Notes under the pieces: generated by a model
Told to the model about the DNA's origin: nothing
What the model saw: only the letters and a program-made list of their open reading frames with translations
The model's database searches: none
Assembly: GCA_963969365.1 (NCBI GenBank)
Contig: OZ017752.1
Location: forward strand, 62,001 to 126,000
Length of the DNA stretch: 64,000 nt
Origin: Asterochloris sp. CNOR1
Taxonomy: Eukaryota > Chlorophyta > Trebouxiophyceae > Trebouxiales > Trebouxiaceae
Reading direction: 5' to 3'
Translations under genes and position numbers: made by a program
Shown here: positions 34,486 through 58,003 of the stretch, piece after piece
How the letters are laid out: each line of letters begins with the position of its first letter
How positions within the stretch are numbered: the first letter of the stretch is position 1

Positions 34486-36583
34486 ATGGCGGGTGGCAAT
34501 GATTCAGACAACAGCGATGTGGAGCACAGCAGTTCAGAGGAGGAGGAGGCAGGGCCTGACTCCCATGTGCCTTTCGAGCAACTTCTCCAGCAACGGCAGC
34601 AGGGACCGAAGCCACTGTCTTCTAGGTCTACCAGAGAAGCCAGAGAGATAGAGACGGGCTCCCCAGGCGCTGCGGCAGCAAAGGCTGGAAGGAAGCAGTT
34701 CAAGCGTGAAAGCAAGAACAGGTGAGTGGGAAGCACCAAGCTGAGCATGCACAGGTTTCACAGCTGTGCTGAGAAGAAGATTTTCTGCGGTGCAGGCCCG
34801 TTGAGCAGACCAGCAAGCGGCCCGTCCCTAGATTCAGAGAAGTCATACCTGTACACAAGTGAGCACCTTGGGCTCTGCCTGGGTAGTGCTTGGGGACGTG
34901 GGCAGGCAGGCTAAGAGTGGACACTGGCATGTTGCGTGCAGCTGCCAGCAACTGCCAGCTTGCATTGCAGATGCTGTTGAGGCAAGCCACCAGAGGCTGC
35001 TGTTTGCAGCTTTGCAGCTACCTCGCACTGCGCACTGTTGGCATGCTATGGCAGCAGTCACTTCCAGCATTCCTTGCTGCAGATCAGGGCGGGACCCTCG
35101 CTTTGACGACCTGACAGGGACTCTGGACCAAGACAGGTTCAAAAATGCTTATGCCTTCCTCTACAATGAGCAGCTGCCTGAGGAGAGGCAGGTAGGACTC
35201 GTGGCTGCACACAGGTGCTGCAGCATGGCTTGCCAGCTGCTCTGTACCGACTGGTGCTGGCAGTTCTGTACAAACAAGCTGGCAGCTCAGTCAGCAGAGG
35301 CAGCGGCAGTACCAGCTCTGTAGGAAGGGGCCAGCAGGCTGCAAGGCCTGATAGGAGGGGATGCCTGTGCCATTCGCAACTCAGGCATGGCAAAATATGG
35401 GCTGCTTCTCCAGGCCTAGTGCCAAGCAAAGCTTCGCAGGACACTGGGAATGGTGTGCCTGCACACGCTGCTTTGTGAGCACAATACCTTCCAGGAATCG
35501 CGCTGCACAGCCCTGAGTTGTGCGCCTGACCAGCCTGGCGCCCAATCAAAGGCTGCCATCAGGGGGACACTGCACTGCTGTCACATGTTGCTTTCATGTT
35601 GATGATTGTGCACCGAGCAGACTGTTCTGTGACAGGAAGACAGACAGGGTCTTGGGGCTGAACCCTTTGCTCCTGTGCAGTGATGTTGAGGCCTGTCCGG
35701 CAGCACACTCGGCTGGCAAAGCTCTATGTGCCAGGGTCATTGCATATGACCCTACGAAAAGGCTGTTCAGCTGCTGCCTGTGCCTTGGGTGCCGGCAAGA
35801 GGCAAGGGCAGCAGCAGCCTGACACACGGCAAACCTACCAAGGCTGATGTGCAGCTGACATGGGCCCTGGCCACTGCTTTGATGATGCCTCAAAGACTAT
35901 GCGAGCCTGCTCCTTCTGTGCTGTTTGCACACTTTGCTCGCACAGCACAGCGTGCTTAACATTGTTGCCACTGCAATCACCCCATTTCTGCATCCCTGGC
36001 ACTCCAAAGACAATCTCTTCACTGTCTGTGGTGCCTCCTTTCTGCAGGAGCTGAGGCAGGAGCTGCGCAAGGCCCGCGATGAACCCTCCCAGGCCCGCCT
36101 GCGCACCAAGCTGTCCCGCGTTGAGCAGCAGATCAAGCTGGAGGAGCAGCGTCGGGCCGAGAAGGCGGTCCAGAGGGAGCGCAAGGCCAAAGAGAGGTGG
36201 GCACGCGAGTCACCCAGGCAGTGTCCGGTCTGTGTCACAGGCCGCTGCAGGTGTGCAGAGCAACCAGCTGTAGTCTCCCAGAAATCTGCCTGCGTGAAGA
36301 GATGCCAGGACCTGGCTGCAGACAATCTCAGGCATCAGCAGTGCTGTTGGTCGACAGACTAGTACTACATCTGCCGCCCAAGCTATCCAATGTCTGTTGC
36401 AGGGAGGCTGTGGCTGCTGGCAAGAAGCCCTACTTCCCCAAGCGCAGCGAGCTCAAGCGGCAGCAGCTGGTGGCCAAGTTCCAGCGGCTCAAGGAAACCG
36501 GGGCCCTCGAGAAGTACATGCTCAAGCGCCGGCGCAAGACGGCAGCCAAGGACCACAAGCTGGTGCCTGAGGGGCGTCGATGA
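34486..36583 (+). CDS. RRP36: rRNA-processing protein RRP36
   Basis: Nucleolar component of the 90S pre-ribosome, needed for early 18S rRNA cleavages. Five exons in phase give 245 residues: 34486-34721, 34796-34858, 35083-35191, 36048-36196 and 36403-36583. The N-terminus is acidic (SSSEEEEAGPDS). The family core follows: KRPVPRFREVIPVHKSGRDPRFDDLTG split over exons 2 and 3, then FKNAYAFLYNEQLPEE. A charged coiled-coil (ARLRTKLSRVEQQIKLEEQ) leads to the C-terminal signature GKKPYFPKRSELKRQQLV, LEKYMLKRRRKTAAKDHK. The ATG at 34486 is the first in frame. The gene starts 209 bp after the PSBO stop on the same strand. Confidence 0.93.
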
Positions 36584-36708
36584 CGTCAGCCCTCCTCGTG
36601 ATTTGCAGGCCAGTGCCTGTGACGTCACAGCAATGATGCCAGGCAATGTCAGCCCTCCTCGTGAATTATAGGCCAGTGCATGTGACGTCACAGCTATGGA
36701 GCCAGGCT
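36581..36708. repeat. 63-bp tandem duplication with three TGACGTCA palindromes
   Basis: Two copies of a 63-bp unit (36585-36647 and 36648-36708) begin GTCAGCCCTCCTCGTGA. The palindrome TGACGTCA occurs at 36581-36588 (overlapping the RRP36 stop codon), 36620-36627 and 36683-36690. That octamer is the classic CRE/bZIP site; a regulatory role is inference. Confidence 0.85.
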
Positions 36709-37198
36709 GAAGCTGATAGCGCTATCAGAGAAAGGGCGCACATCTGTGGTGGATGACAGCAGCACCCTAGGGCAAGGATAGTGTTGTGCTCCTGTGAAAC
36801 GCCGACACTACCAGGCAAGCTGGGAGCCTCCTGGTTCCCGAGAGGCCCGTTGATCTCTGTCTCCAATCACTGGCACCTGACTGTGGCTGAGGACGACAAG
36901 CCATGTCTGCGGGCCGTAGGTGATAATGCACAAGACACACAGGCAGGCGCCTCTCAGATTGAGTTGTCAGGCTGATACTGATACTGGAGATGTTGATTCA
37001 GATCTGAGTGCTGTATCTGAGTGCTGCATCAACCAGTCTGCTGGAAACAGGCCCCTCAATGCCTCCATTGCTGTTCCATTTCATGATTCAAACTTCACAT
37101 TTGAGGTCAGGCAGTGCAAGTCATGCCCCTTTATGGTTTTGGTGTCTGTCTAAAGTCCGCAACTGCTTCACTTAGAACATGCTACCAACTGGGTTCTT
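36709..37198. other. Convergent intergenic region (RRP36 / DUF3611)
   Basis: No gene recognised. A short plus frame at 36920-37153 shows no family features. Confidence 0.4.
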
Positions 37199-39565
37199 TC
37201 AGGTGGCAGGCTTAGCGACGAAGCCTGCTGGCTGTGTGGCCACGTTTTTGCCGACCAGGCGGATGAGCCAGAGGTTTATGAGGAGGCTGATGGTGTGAGA
37301 TAGTAATGTGTTGGTGGAGGACTGCACAGCAACATGACCATCGATGTCAGCAGCCAGCCACATGCTGGAGGGCGGCTGCAAGTCCATCAATCTCTGCTGA
37401 GCTAGAGATTTGCCATGCACACATGCATCGCGCAGGTCAGACACTGCTCTGCCTGATTGACAGCCAGACAAGCAGGTGCTACCAGTACGCAGGGCAGCAT
37501 CCTGAATATGCATCGTGTAGTTTACACACTACTCTGCCTAATTGACAGCTATACAAGCAGAGTGCTAATAGCATGCAGGGCAGCATCCTGGGAAACAATG
37601 CAGATCAAGACAGGGACGCCCTGATCAGCGCTGCAGGCAGGGCAGCATCCTGGAAATCCATGCAAATCAAGAAACAAGACGCACTGATGAGCGCTGCAGG
37701 CTAATAGGTCCAGGAAGACGTCCAGTACTGCACAGCTCAGGGGTGCAGACCTGGACCAGGAAGACGTCCAGAGCCAGGACTGGGTTGTAGGAGCAAATCC
37801 TGGAAGACTATGCAGACCAAGACACAAGACGCCCTGATCAGCGCTGCATGCTGACCTGGACCAGGAAGACGTCCAGAGCCAGGACTGGGTTGTAGGAGCC
37901 CGCCCCTCCAGCCAGGAAGGGGTTGGCTGTGGCGTTGGTCAGCGTCTTGGCCACCAGCAGCCCGACAGTGGCCTGCAGCCCCAGCAGGGTGGCGCCAAGG
38001 CCTGCAGGAGGTTCAGGGTTGGGAGGTTTGTCAGGGAGCGTGCTGCCTTTGCAGTGTCCTGCCGTGACACTGCAAAGGCAGGGCACAGTACCGTTCATGA
38101 AGACTGGGGGTATCTGACACAAGGGGGGTTGGGTTCCTGGACCTGCACAACATTGCTTGCCACAGGGTAGTGGCCTTCAAGATTGGGCAGAGTGCAGGCA
38201 GGAGTTGGGCGCCAAAACCATGTTGTGTGTGCGCTCCCTGCTGCGCTCTACTGTGGCCGCTGCAGACCTGATTCAGCACTCAGTCTCTACTGCTGGTGGG
38301 TGCAGCATGTTGCTTGGGGGGCCAAGCAGTTCACAGGGTTGGCAGCTGCTCAGGGCCCTAGCAACAAGCTTCTGTGGTGAGCCGCTGCCAAGCTGGGTGA
38401 CTGTGTGCCTTCAGCTAGAAACCCTGAACAAAGTGAGCAAGGGCTGCGCGCCCACCCTACCACGCAGCGCTGCCAGCCTGGGCCGGCCTGTCGTCGCAGC
38501 ATCATGGCCCCAAATTATGACAGAGAGCAACTCAGAGCGTCGCCAGGCAGAGCCCTGCCCACGACGCGCCCTGACCACAGCTGACCTGCGCAGTTGATCC
38601 AGACGCCGCGCTCCAGTGTCGACAGCACGTCGATCTTGCGTATCCGCTTGCTCTCTGGGGCAGGGCCGTCACTCAGGTACCTGCACTCCAGGCAGGGTCA
38701 TTTTAGAAAGCTGATGTCAGGCATAAGCCAGATAGCGCGGATGTGGCAGGCAGAATGAGGGCAGTGATGCTGACACAAGAGCAGCCAGCAATGACAGTGC
38801 CAGCAGTGATGCGGTCTGCATGCCAGCAAGGACAATGCCAGCGGACTAAAGACATCTGCTGCCAACCCTGCGCCGGGCGCATGCGGCCAGTGCATCTCGT
38901 CAAGCAGCCTTGCTGTTGTCTAGCAAGCACCACATTGCACAGTGGCATACAGCAAAGGGATCCCATCAAGCAGCAGGGGCTGTGCTGCCACGCGGGCCCT
39001 TCACCTGCAGAGTCGCATGCAGCGAGGGGAATCTTATATATACAGCAGCATGGATTCCGCTGTTTGGGCGGGACACTCACCTGTAGAGTCGCCGCGAGAG
39101 GCGTGTATAGCCAAAGGACCAGAAGGTGCTCAGCAGGCCTGCCACCACGCCAAACACCGTCAGGTAGAGCGAGATGCTTGGGCTATTCTGCAGACCCAGG
39201 CAGAGGGTCAGACAGGGTGTCCACCAGAATCTTTGGCCCAAAACACACGCCTCAGCATGCAGTCAGATAGCACAGCCAGCACAGGCGGACAGCAAGCATC
39301 TGCCCACCTGAGAAGTGAAGGCCACCGAGAACAGCAGGATGATGGCCGACACGATGGACAGCGTGAGCTGCGACCAGAAGCCGATCCACCCAAAACGGCG
39401 GCAGGCGGCTGCAGCACTCTGCAGGTTGCGGCGGGCTGGGTCCGGGAGCAGGCTGCCGCTGCTGCCGCTGCCGCCCTGGGGGCTCTCCTGAGCGCCCGGA
39501 CGGAAGCTGGTGCTGCTGCCGGAGCTGCTGCCGGAGCGACCCGGGCTCGAGGCTGCGGCACACTC
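37199..39565 (-). CDS. DUF3611 family plastid membrane protein (5' exon not located)
   Basis: DUF3611 proteins are multi-pass proteins of plants, algae and cyanobacteria with no settled function. Five exons join in phase: 39565-39308, 39187-39081, 38680-38586, 38001-37856 and 37321-37199. They give a Ser/Gly-rich stretch, then FGWIGFWSQLTLSIVSAIIL, SISLYLTVFGVVAGLLSTF, WSFGYTRLSRRLYR, a soluble segment, GATLLGLQATVGLLVAKTLT, NPVLALDVFLVQ and NTLLSHTISLLINLWLIR. About 242 residues are seen. The start and transit peptide must lie in one or more exons above 39565. A segment at 39833-39920 (ASSCAAASLCRSLVASS) looks transit-like but was not joined. Both the exon 1 acceptor and the NPVLALDVFLVQ donor have intronic copies. 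Confidence 0.87.
37578..37904 (-). repeat. Repeats copying the DUF3611 LALDVFLVQ exon end and donor
   Basis: The real exon end lies at 37856. A near-identical copy of the last 45 bp plus donor ends at 37751, exactly 105 bp away. A shorter copy lies near 37707-37730. Interleaved are three copies of a GGGCAGCATCCTGGAAA / GACGCCCTGATCAGCGCTGC unit near 37578, 37640 and 37795. Confidence 0.85.
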
Positions 39566-39656
39566 CTGCAGGAGCACAGGCGGCAGGGTTGTGTGGAGGG
39601 ATTTGTGGGGGGTGCCTGGCAACATGGGGGCAACATGGGGGCACATGGGCTGCTGG

Positions 39657-39745
39657 TGGTGCTGCCGGAGTGCTTGAGGCCTGAGGCTGCGGCCAGGCTC
39701 CTGCAGGAGCACAGCCGGGCAGGGTTCTGTGGAGGGTGCATGACG
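39657..39745 (-). repeat. In-frame copy of a DUF3611 exon start and acceptor
   Basis: The acceptor TGTGCTCCTGCAG plus following exon text occurs at 39700 as well as at the real start 39565. The distance is 135 bp and the stretch is open, so using the upstream acceptor would add 45 residues in frame. Confidence 0.8.
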
Positions 39746-40924
39746 ACCTTTGGGCATGAGGGCTGTTGGTTATGCTGCCAAAGTGGCCAGGGCTTGAGGA
39801 GTGCCAGAGCTGCCACCCTGCTCTGCTGCCAGCCTGGATGAGGCAACGAGGGAGCGACACAGACTTGCAGCAGCACAGCTAGAAGCATGTCTGGAGGTGT
39901 GCCTGTCTCTGTTTGTGCAAAGAGCCGGTGAGGGCAGGAGCCACTTCAGGGAAGAGCCAGCGGCAGGCACCTGTAGCAGTCAACTCGTGCAAAAGTGGCT
40001 GGCATGGATTGACTGCCAAGGGGCTGGCTGGGCCTGGCAAGAGAAACGAAAAAGGTGGGAGCTCCAGGCACATCACAGCAGCCACAGGGACCTGCAGACA
40101 AGGCAGCTGTGAGGCATTGCCTGCGAGCAAGGCAGGTAGGATGGGCCTGCGGCATGGTGCTGCCCACCCCCCTCCCAACAACGGGACACCTGTGAGCGCT
40201 CAAGCCTTGACAATGCTCATCTTCTGGAGCTGCAGCATTGGCATCAGGACTGAGTCAGGGCCGGCCAAAGCTCGCAAAGAAGCAGAGCACCTGAAGGCGG
40301 GTCAAAGGCAGCCAGAGGGCATGAACAGTGCCCTCCGCTGCAGCAGCAGCCATGTTCTCAGGCTTGGAGGAGGCTCCAGACTCATGTTATCAATGACATG
40401 GAAACTCTCCATGCAGGGTGTTGCACTGCAGGAGGGTTCAGCAATGTGTCAAACCTACAGGGGGCGCTCTGCTGTGCGTGTGGGCAAGGGGCATGACGCT
40501 GGACACTCCTGTCGAACCAGACAACCAGCCTGGTGCAGAGCAACTGATGTCTGGTGTGCATGATTGCAGGACCATGGTCTCCCCCGGACACACAGACCAC
40601 TGCAAAGCTGCCCACCTTCAACTTTATCCTCCTGCCATTTCCTGTCCGCCTCCGGTGCTCTGCTAGGTGTTTCCATTGCGTCCCGGGAGCCTCCAGAAAT
40701 GCTGTCCCATACTTACCAGCCCTGCAACGGCAGCTGCTTGGCACTAGGCTTTGGGAAAGCACCGGCATGGTGCAGCTGTGCATCACATGCAACGGGTCAA
40801 AGCTGCAATTTATTGTTGACCAGCTTATCTGATCTGGTCCCGGCAGCCTCAGCTCGTGCTCAACGTAGACAGCAGCTAGCTGTGCCCTGAGCACTTAGAG
40901 ATCAGTGAGAAGCCACAGATACTA
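39746..40924. other. Unresolved 5' part of DUF3611 and ferredoxin upstream region
   Basis: Should contain the DUF3611 start on the minus strand and the promoter of the plus-strand ferredoxin. A minus ORF at 40894-40382 has MLRAQLAAVYVEHELRL but no clear splice partner. No other feature was recognised. Confidence 0.35.
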
Positions 40925-42432
40925 ATGAGCTGCCTGCAAGCTCACAATTTTGGCTGCAATGCCCACACACGGCCTCAACCCTTGTCTCATGCCTCCCCCT
41001 CCAGCAGATTGTGCCTACCACCGCCAGCAAAGAGGCAGAGGCAAGCATCAGTCTGTCAGGCACATAAGGTCGAGCTCAGAACTCTCAGCGGCGGCACAGA
41101 GGTTCTAGATGTAGATGAGGGGCAGACTATCCTGGAGGCTGCCAAGGACAGGGGCTTGGACCTTCCATATGATTGCCAGATGGGAGTTTGCATGTGAGTG
41201 GTGTATGCATGCATTTTCTTGCGCGCAGTGAAGCACAGGTTGGGCTGCCCATCCATGCACTGGCTTTTGCTTCCTTCACCCTGCAGGCACTGCTGCAATG
41301 CCTCACTCGTCTCACTGCTGCCCCTCTGCAGGACCTGCCCGGCTAAGCTGGTGAGCAGCAGGTGGCCAGACAGCAGGCCTGCAGTTATGACGCTGCCCTG
41401 TGGAATGCAAGCTGTTTTTCTGCACCGCTGCAGCACCAGCTGGGATGGCCCATTTAGCTGTTTGGAGCGCAGGTCTGCATTCATGATACTGCTCTGTGGG
41501 AGGCCAGCTGCCCTGCAGCATCTCAGCCTGGCAGCATCTCCAGCAGCCACGCAAGCACTGCTGCCATGTCGGCCAGGAACATCCAGCTGCGCTGAGTGCC
41601 TGCCCATGTCCCTGACGCTGCTGTGTGCATTGCCGGCTGCCCTGTGGCCCCGGCAGCAGTCGCACCGGCACTGCTGCAACTCCAGCTGAACCGGTGTGAA
41701 CACTGTCGTCTGCAGATCTGACGGAGCCATTGAGGCCCAACAGGCAGCGCTGCTGCCTCACTGCAGCAGAGCCTCGCGGCCTCACTGCGGCTGCGTAAGT
41801 TAACCAGGTCACTCTCCTGCAGACCAGAGGACGGGTAGACCAGAGCGCTGGCATGCTTGACGATGGCGCCAAGGACAAGGGGTACGTGCTTCTCTGCGTG
41901 GCCACGCCCGAGGAGGACTGTGAGGTGCACGCCATTGAGGAGGTGGGGACCTGCAGCGCTGGCAGAGCTGCAGTATCTGGTGCTCACAGTGCGTCAACAG
42001 GCATGGAGGGTGGCCGTTGAGGGCTGAAGCACCCCCTTAAGTTTCGTCTGCCTGCGCTTGAAACAAGCAAACATGGAGTGCATCCAGTTGAGGAGGTGGG
42101 GCCCTGCAGTGCCCTCAAGCCTGCAGGGACACCTGCCCAGCTTGGCTTCAGAGCGCGCAGCTCCAGGTGCTTGCTGCTGTTGGGCATCTCTGCCCATCTC
42201 GCCCTGGCTATGACTGACGTCGCCCCGAGTAGGCTTTGCATTGCCGACACCTGCATCAAGGAGCGGGCACCAGTCCTGGCGCCTGCAGACAAGAGGACCT
42301 TGCCTCAGGCGCTGCTACTCTTGGCATACATCCGATGCACCAGCAGGCAGGGTCAGCATCTGTGTGACTTCATCTCCTGTACCCCTGCAGGAGGAGCTTC
42401 TTGCTGAGGTCATGCACTCCGGAGCACTTTAG
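40925..42432 (+). CDS. FdC1-type plastid 2Fe-2S ferredoxin
   Basis: Plant-type ferredoxin with the extended C-terminus of the FdC1 group, which takes electrons from photosystem I but differs from PetF in potential and partners. Four exons in phase give 149 residues: 40925-41193, a 19-nt microexon 41332-41350, 41823-41942 and 42391-42432. A transit peptide of about 45 residues precedes KVELRTLSGGTEVLDVDEGQ. The cluster ligands are in YDCQMGVCMTCPAKL (Cys-x5-Cys-x2-Cys, with the microexon inside it) and the fourth in YVLLCVATP. The spacing, VDQSAGMLDDG and the EEELLAE tail match FdC1 rather than PetF, whose loop is SCRAGACSSC. The exon 3 donor is copied in the next intron. Confidence 0.92.
41351..41822. 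repeat. Degenerate repeats in ferredoxin intron 2
   Basis: Blocks such as GACGCTGCCCTGTGG / ATACTGCTCTGTGGGAGGCC / GACGCTGCTGTGTGCATTGCC with CTGCAG or CTGCC follow-ons recur about every 90-130 bp. The match is loose. Confidence 0.45.
42079..42102 (+). repeat. Copy of ferredoxin exon 3 end and donor
   Basis: GTGCATCCAGTTGAGGAG plus GTGGGGCCCTGCAG here matches the exon 3 end GTGCACGCCATTGAGGAG plus GTGGGGACCTGCAG at 41942. Distance is 153 bp, a multiple of three, but the stretch between has a stop. Confidence 0.75.
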
Positions 42433-42705
42433 GTGGCCCTCCCAGCTTGCTTGAGACATTCTCATGGATTCAAAGTAGATTGATCACTTCAGAGCAAGGC
42501 AGGAGGTGATTGCATAGCTGAATTTGGCCACATACTGATACTTCGATACAATATGACACTTGTTGGCATGCGTTTCAGCTCTGGTGTATGAGAAATACTC
42601 TTCTCAGAGCTCCTTGCTCATTGATGGATGAAGAGGATAATCAAACACTGGAGTCAGGACTGTTGGTCTGCCTAGTGCTGATAGGAGAGCATCACGCTAG
42701 CTGGC

Positions 42706-44033
42706 TCAACTTCGTCTGGCGCCCCTGGCAGACTTGCCGCTGATGTAGATGAGCCCGGACTGCTGGGGCGATCCCAGCCGCCCAGCAAACTCGGCAATGT
42801 GGGCAGGCAGCTCAATGTCGGCGGCCTCCTGCTGCCGGCCAGTGGGACTGCCCGCTTCTGAGTCCGTCAGGGGCTCGTAAACATCGGTCACGACTGCCAT
42901 GCTGGTCTCCGGCCGCAGCGCAACCTCTGACCGCACCCTCCTGCTGTGTGTTTCCGCCAGGGGTGGGCTGGTCACTGGCGGGGAGGCTCCATCGCTGCGT
43001 GCCCCGTGGGAGTCCATCGGGTGCAGTGCGCGCAGGATGGTGCCCTGCGGGGCCGATGCCATACTCGCCAGCACCTTCGGCCGCATGCTGTTCGAGCGGG
43101 CGGAGGAGCGCGCAGACTTGCCCGAGATGTGGATCTGCTCGGCAGCTGGGGCGTCTGAGGTGGTGGCCCATGCGGATGCCTCTGCCACTGCAGGGAGTGC
43201 AGGAGGTGCTTGGTGAATGCAGCATGATGACATGCCAGACACTATACTTGGTCTGCCTGGGTTTCAGGGGGTTTCCAAGGGGCGTGAGTGCGGCAGGCGC
43301 GCGAGTGTGATTCATTGGGCAGCAGGGTGAGGCTGTGACAGCTGCACAGCTGCTGGTGTACAGGTGTTGGGAAGCAGCGCAGCCAGCTTCAGGTCATGCT
43401 GCGTGCCAGCAGGGTACACGAATGAGCTGAGTGCAGCCGCTGCAGCCTTGGGGCAAGATCAGGCATGTTGGCCCTGAATGAGCGACCAGGCACTCCTAGG
43501 GGAGCGCTTCACTCACATGCTGACCCGCCGCTCTGTTGCCTGAAGAGTCCTGAAAAGTTATGGGTCAGCTTGGGCATGAGCCCTGACAATTTGGAACTGA
43601 GGCCTGACTTGGACTTCTGCATCTTCCTTTGAGTCTCTGGGTGGGCCTGCTGGGCAGCACACTGGAATCAGTGGGGTTATGTTGCATGACATTGCCATTA
43701 CCTCAAGAGCAGGCCTCACCGCTGGAGATGGAAGGGGTTGGAATGATCGCTCTCGAACTTGCTGCTCTTCCATCATGGCTTTGTTAAAGCCTGACTCACT
43801 TGCCTTCTAGCCAACCGCCAACAAAGAGTAGAAAGTAGACAGAATTTGATTCAGGGAGTTGGGCAGCCTGACCTGTGGACAGCAACACAGAGGACGAGTT
43901 CGCAATTAAAGGTGTGTCTCACTCTCATGTCCATGCTGCAGACTGTGGTGCTGCTGGCATGAGCAGATATCGAATAGCAGGCAGGAGCCATCTTAGATAG
44001 CGCCATCATATCTAGAACAAGACCATCAGACAT
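42706..44033 (-). CDS. Hypothetical protein with repeated ISGKSAR motif
   Basis: Not recognised. The clearest part is the last exon, 43193-42706, opened by an acceptor CTGCAG and ending in a stop. It encodes a Ser/Ala/Pro-rich, probably disordered sequence. The motif QIHISGKSARSSARS near its start recurs as LIYISGKSARGARRS at the C-terminus. Between them lies a more ordered stretch (DIELPAHIAEFAGRLG). Upstream minus frames at 43776-43558 (EEQQVRERSFQPLPSPAV) and 44033-43851 (MSDGLVLDMMALSKMAPAC) are likely earlier exons, but their junctions were not fixed. A phosphorylation or docking role of the motif is only a guess. Confidence 0.5.
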
Positions 44034-45059
44034 GCAGGCAGTGGCAGGTGAGGGTCATCATGCCTGTCTGCAAGGGGAGGCTGAGCAACACCTCCTACCC
44101 TCAGGCATCTACCAACTGCAGCTGCCTGTCAGTGCAGGGCTGGCTGCTCGTGACATGCCAGAAATGACAGAGCAGGCATACTTGACACAACTTGAGGAGC
44201 AGTGGCAACCAGGGACTCAGCTGGACAGCAGTTTGTGTGAGTATGCAGCTGGGAGGGGCTGGCTGGCAGCCCTGCAGTGGCTGAGGCAGAGAGGAGCTGC
44301 CTGGGACGGTCGCACCTGCTCAGCTGCGGCCTGTGGGGAGCACATGGCCGTGCTGCAGTGGGCTCGAAGCCAGGGGTGCCCCTGGAGCACTCGGATCACT
44401 GACATCTGGAGTGCAGCTGTGAGTGGCCACCAGGCATTTCTCATGTGGGCACGTCAGCAGGGCATGTGCAAATCCTGGAGAGTTCGACATGCGCTATTGC
44501 CGCTGTGAGTGGCCAGATGGCAACAGTGCAATGGATGAGCGAGCATGGCTGGTTTTGGGACTGGATGGTGTGCGCCCATGCAGCCAAAGGGGGACACTTG
44601 GCCATATTGCAGTGGGCTCGCCGGCACGGTTGTGCCTGGAGCGCAGAGACCTGCACAGAGGCAGCCATGCATGGCCACCTGGCTACACTAAGGTGGGCGC
44701 ATGAGCACGGCTGCCCCTGGAACGAGGACACAACCTGTGCAGCCTTGCAGAGCAGGCACTTGACCTTGTACCTGTGGGCACGCAGGAATGGGTGTCCAAG
44801 CTGTGTCACTCAAGAGGCCTCTGCCCGTCGTATGGTGCATGCGGTGACAATTTCTAACCTGCTCCTGCGTTCAGCAGCTCCTTCGCAAGTCCCACATGAA
44901 GTGCTCAGGAGCATTGTGATGAAAGGGCATGAGCTAGTGAACTCTGATGAGTGGCAGCTGATTGTCGTGCATACTTTCACTCTGGGCAACAGATGGACAG
45001 TGTGCGACTGCCCTGTCGAACTAGGCATGACGCCACAATGTTGTCCAGTTGCTGCATGA
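44032..45059 (+). pseudogene. Ankyrin-type repeat protein (LQWAR-x-GCPW), frameshifted
   Basis: Ankyrin-like repeats of the algal type with the core AAxxGHLxxLQWARxxGCPW. Frame 1 (44032-44508) carries GWLAALQWLRQRGAAW, MAVLQWARSQGCPW and QAFLMWARQQG. Frame 2 (to 45059) carries QMATVQWMSEHGWFW, HLAILQWARRHGCAW, HLATLRWAHEHGCPW and HLTLYLWARRNGCPS, then a non-repeat C-terminus. The two frames meet inside one repeat, at about 44455-44475. That gives about seven repeats if the frame were continuous. No intron consensus fits the switch, so this is a frameshift, either a real loss or a sequence error. Confidence 0.7.
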
Positions 45060-45569
45060 CATTGCCTTGAAGGCAGCTCCCCATGTCCTGAGCAGCCTGT
45101 GTAGACTGCAAATGGTGCTGCTCTTCCAGCTCAACTTATGCAGCCTGCAGCTGCTGCTGTGAAAGAGCTGGACCACCCTGGTCATCAAAGCACAGGGGTT
45201 GCTGCTTTCAACTGACAACTGCAGGCAGCAGGTGCTTTAACTGCACAATGCCATCCAGGAATTTGTACAGTTGTGTGGCATATCGACATTGCTTGATGTT
45301 TTGGGCTAGACTGAGCTTGCTCAAGATTGTCCCTCCATGCAGCAGCTGAATGGCACCCAAAGCTTCACTGCACCAGGAAGGTGGTACTTGAGACTGGTGA
45401 TGTTACATGGCGGAGGGCCTGGTCAGGAACGCATGCGTTGTTGCTTCAACATCAAGCAGGGACACCGCTGAATGTGGCAGTCACACTTCCTGACGTTTTT
45501 GGACTGGATAGAGGCCAAGGGGGGAGGGGGAGCCTGACAGGCAGGCAGGCAGCACTGCATCTGCTGCCC
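45060..45569. other. Convergent intergenic region (ankyrin gene / ABCE1)
   Basis: Nothing recognised on either strand; presumably 3' UTRs. Confidence 0.4.
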
Positions 45570-53062
<7,493 letters not shown>

Positions 53063-53320
53063 GATGGCACTGGATCCAAGCCTCAATGAGAGCTGACCAG
53101 CACTCCAAAACCTGCCAAGGAGCTGGCACCAGCTGAGCCCTCAGGTGTCCTGAGTGTTAGGACTCTCTTGGCAAATCTTGGCGGCTGCAGCTGTGGGTCA
53201 ATGGCCGCTTGCGGAATACGCCTCTGTGAGCTGGAGCTGTCAGAAGGCCGCGGTTGCCGGTTAACGAGGTGGTCAAACTGGTCCACACGAGGGAGTGGGC
53301 CTCTGCCCCCACAGAGCAGC
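53063..53320. promoter_or_regulatory. Divergent promoter region (ABCE1 / NDUFAF7)
   Basis: 258 bp between the two start codons, with no TATA box evident. Shared promoter by layout only. Confidence 0.45.
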
Positions 53321-58003
<4,683 letters not shown>

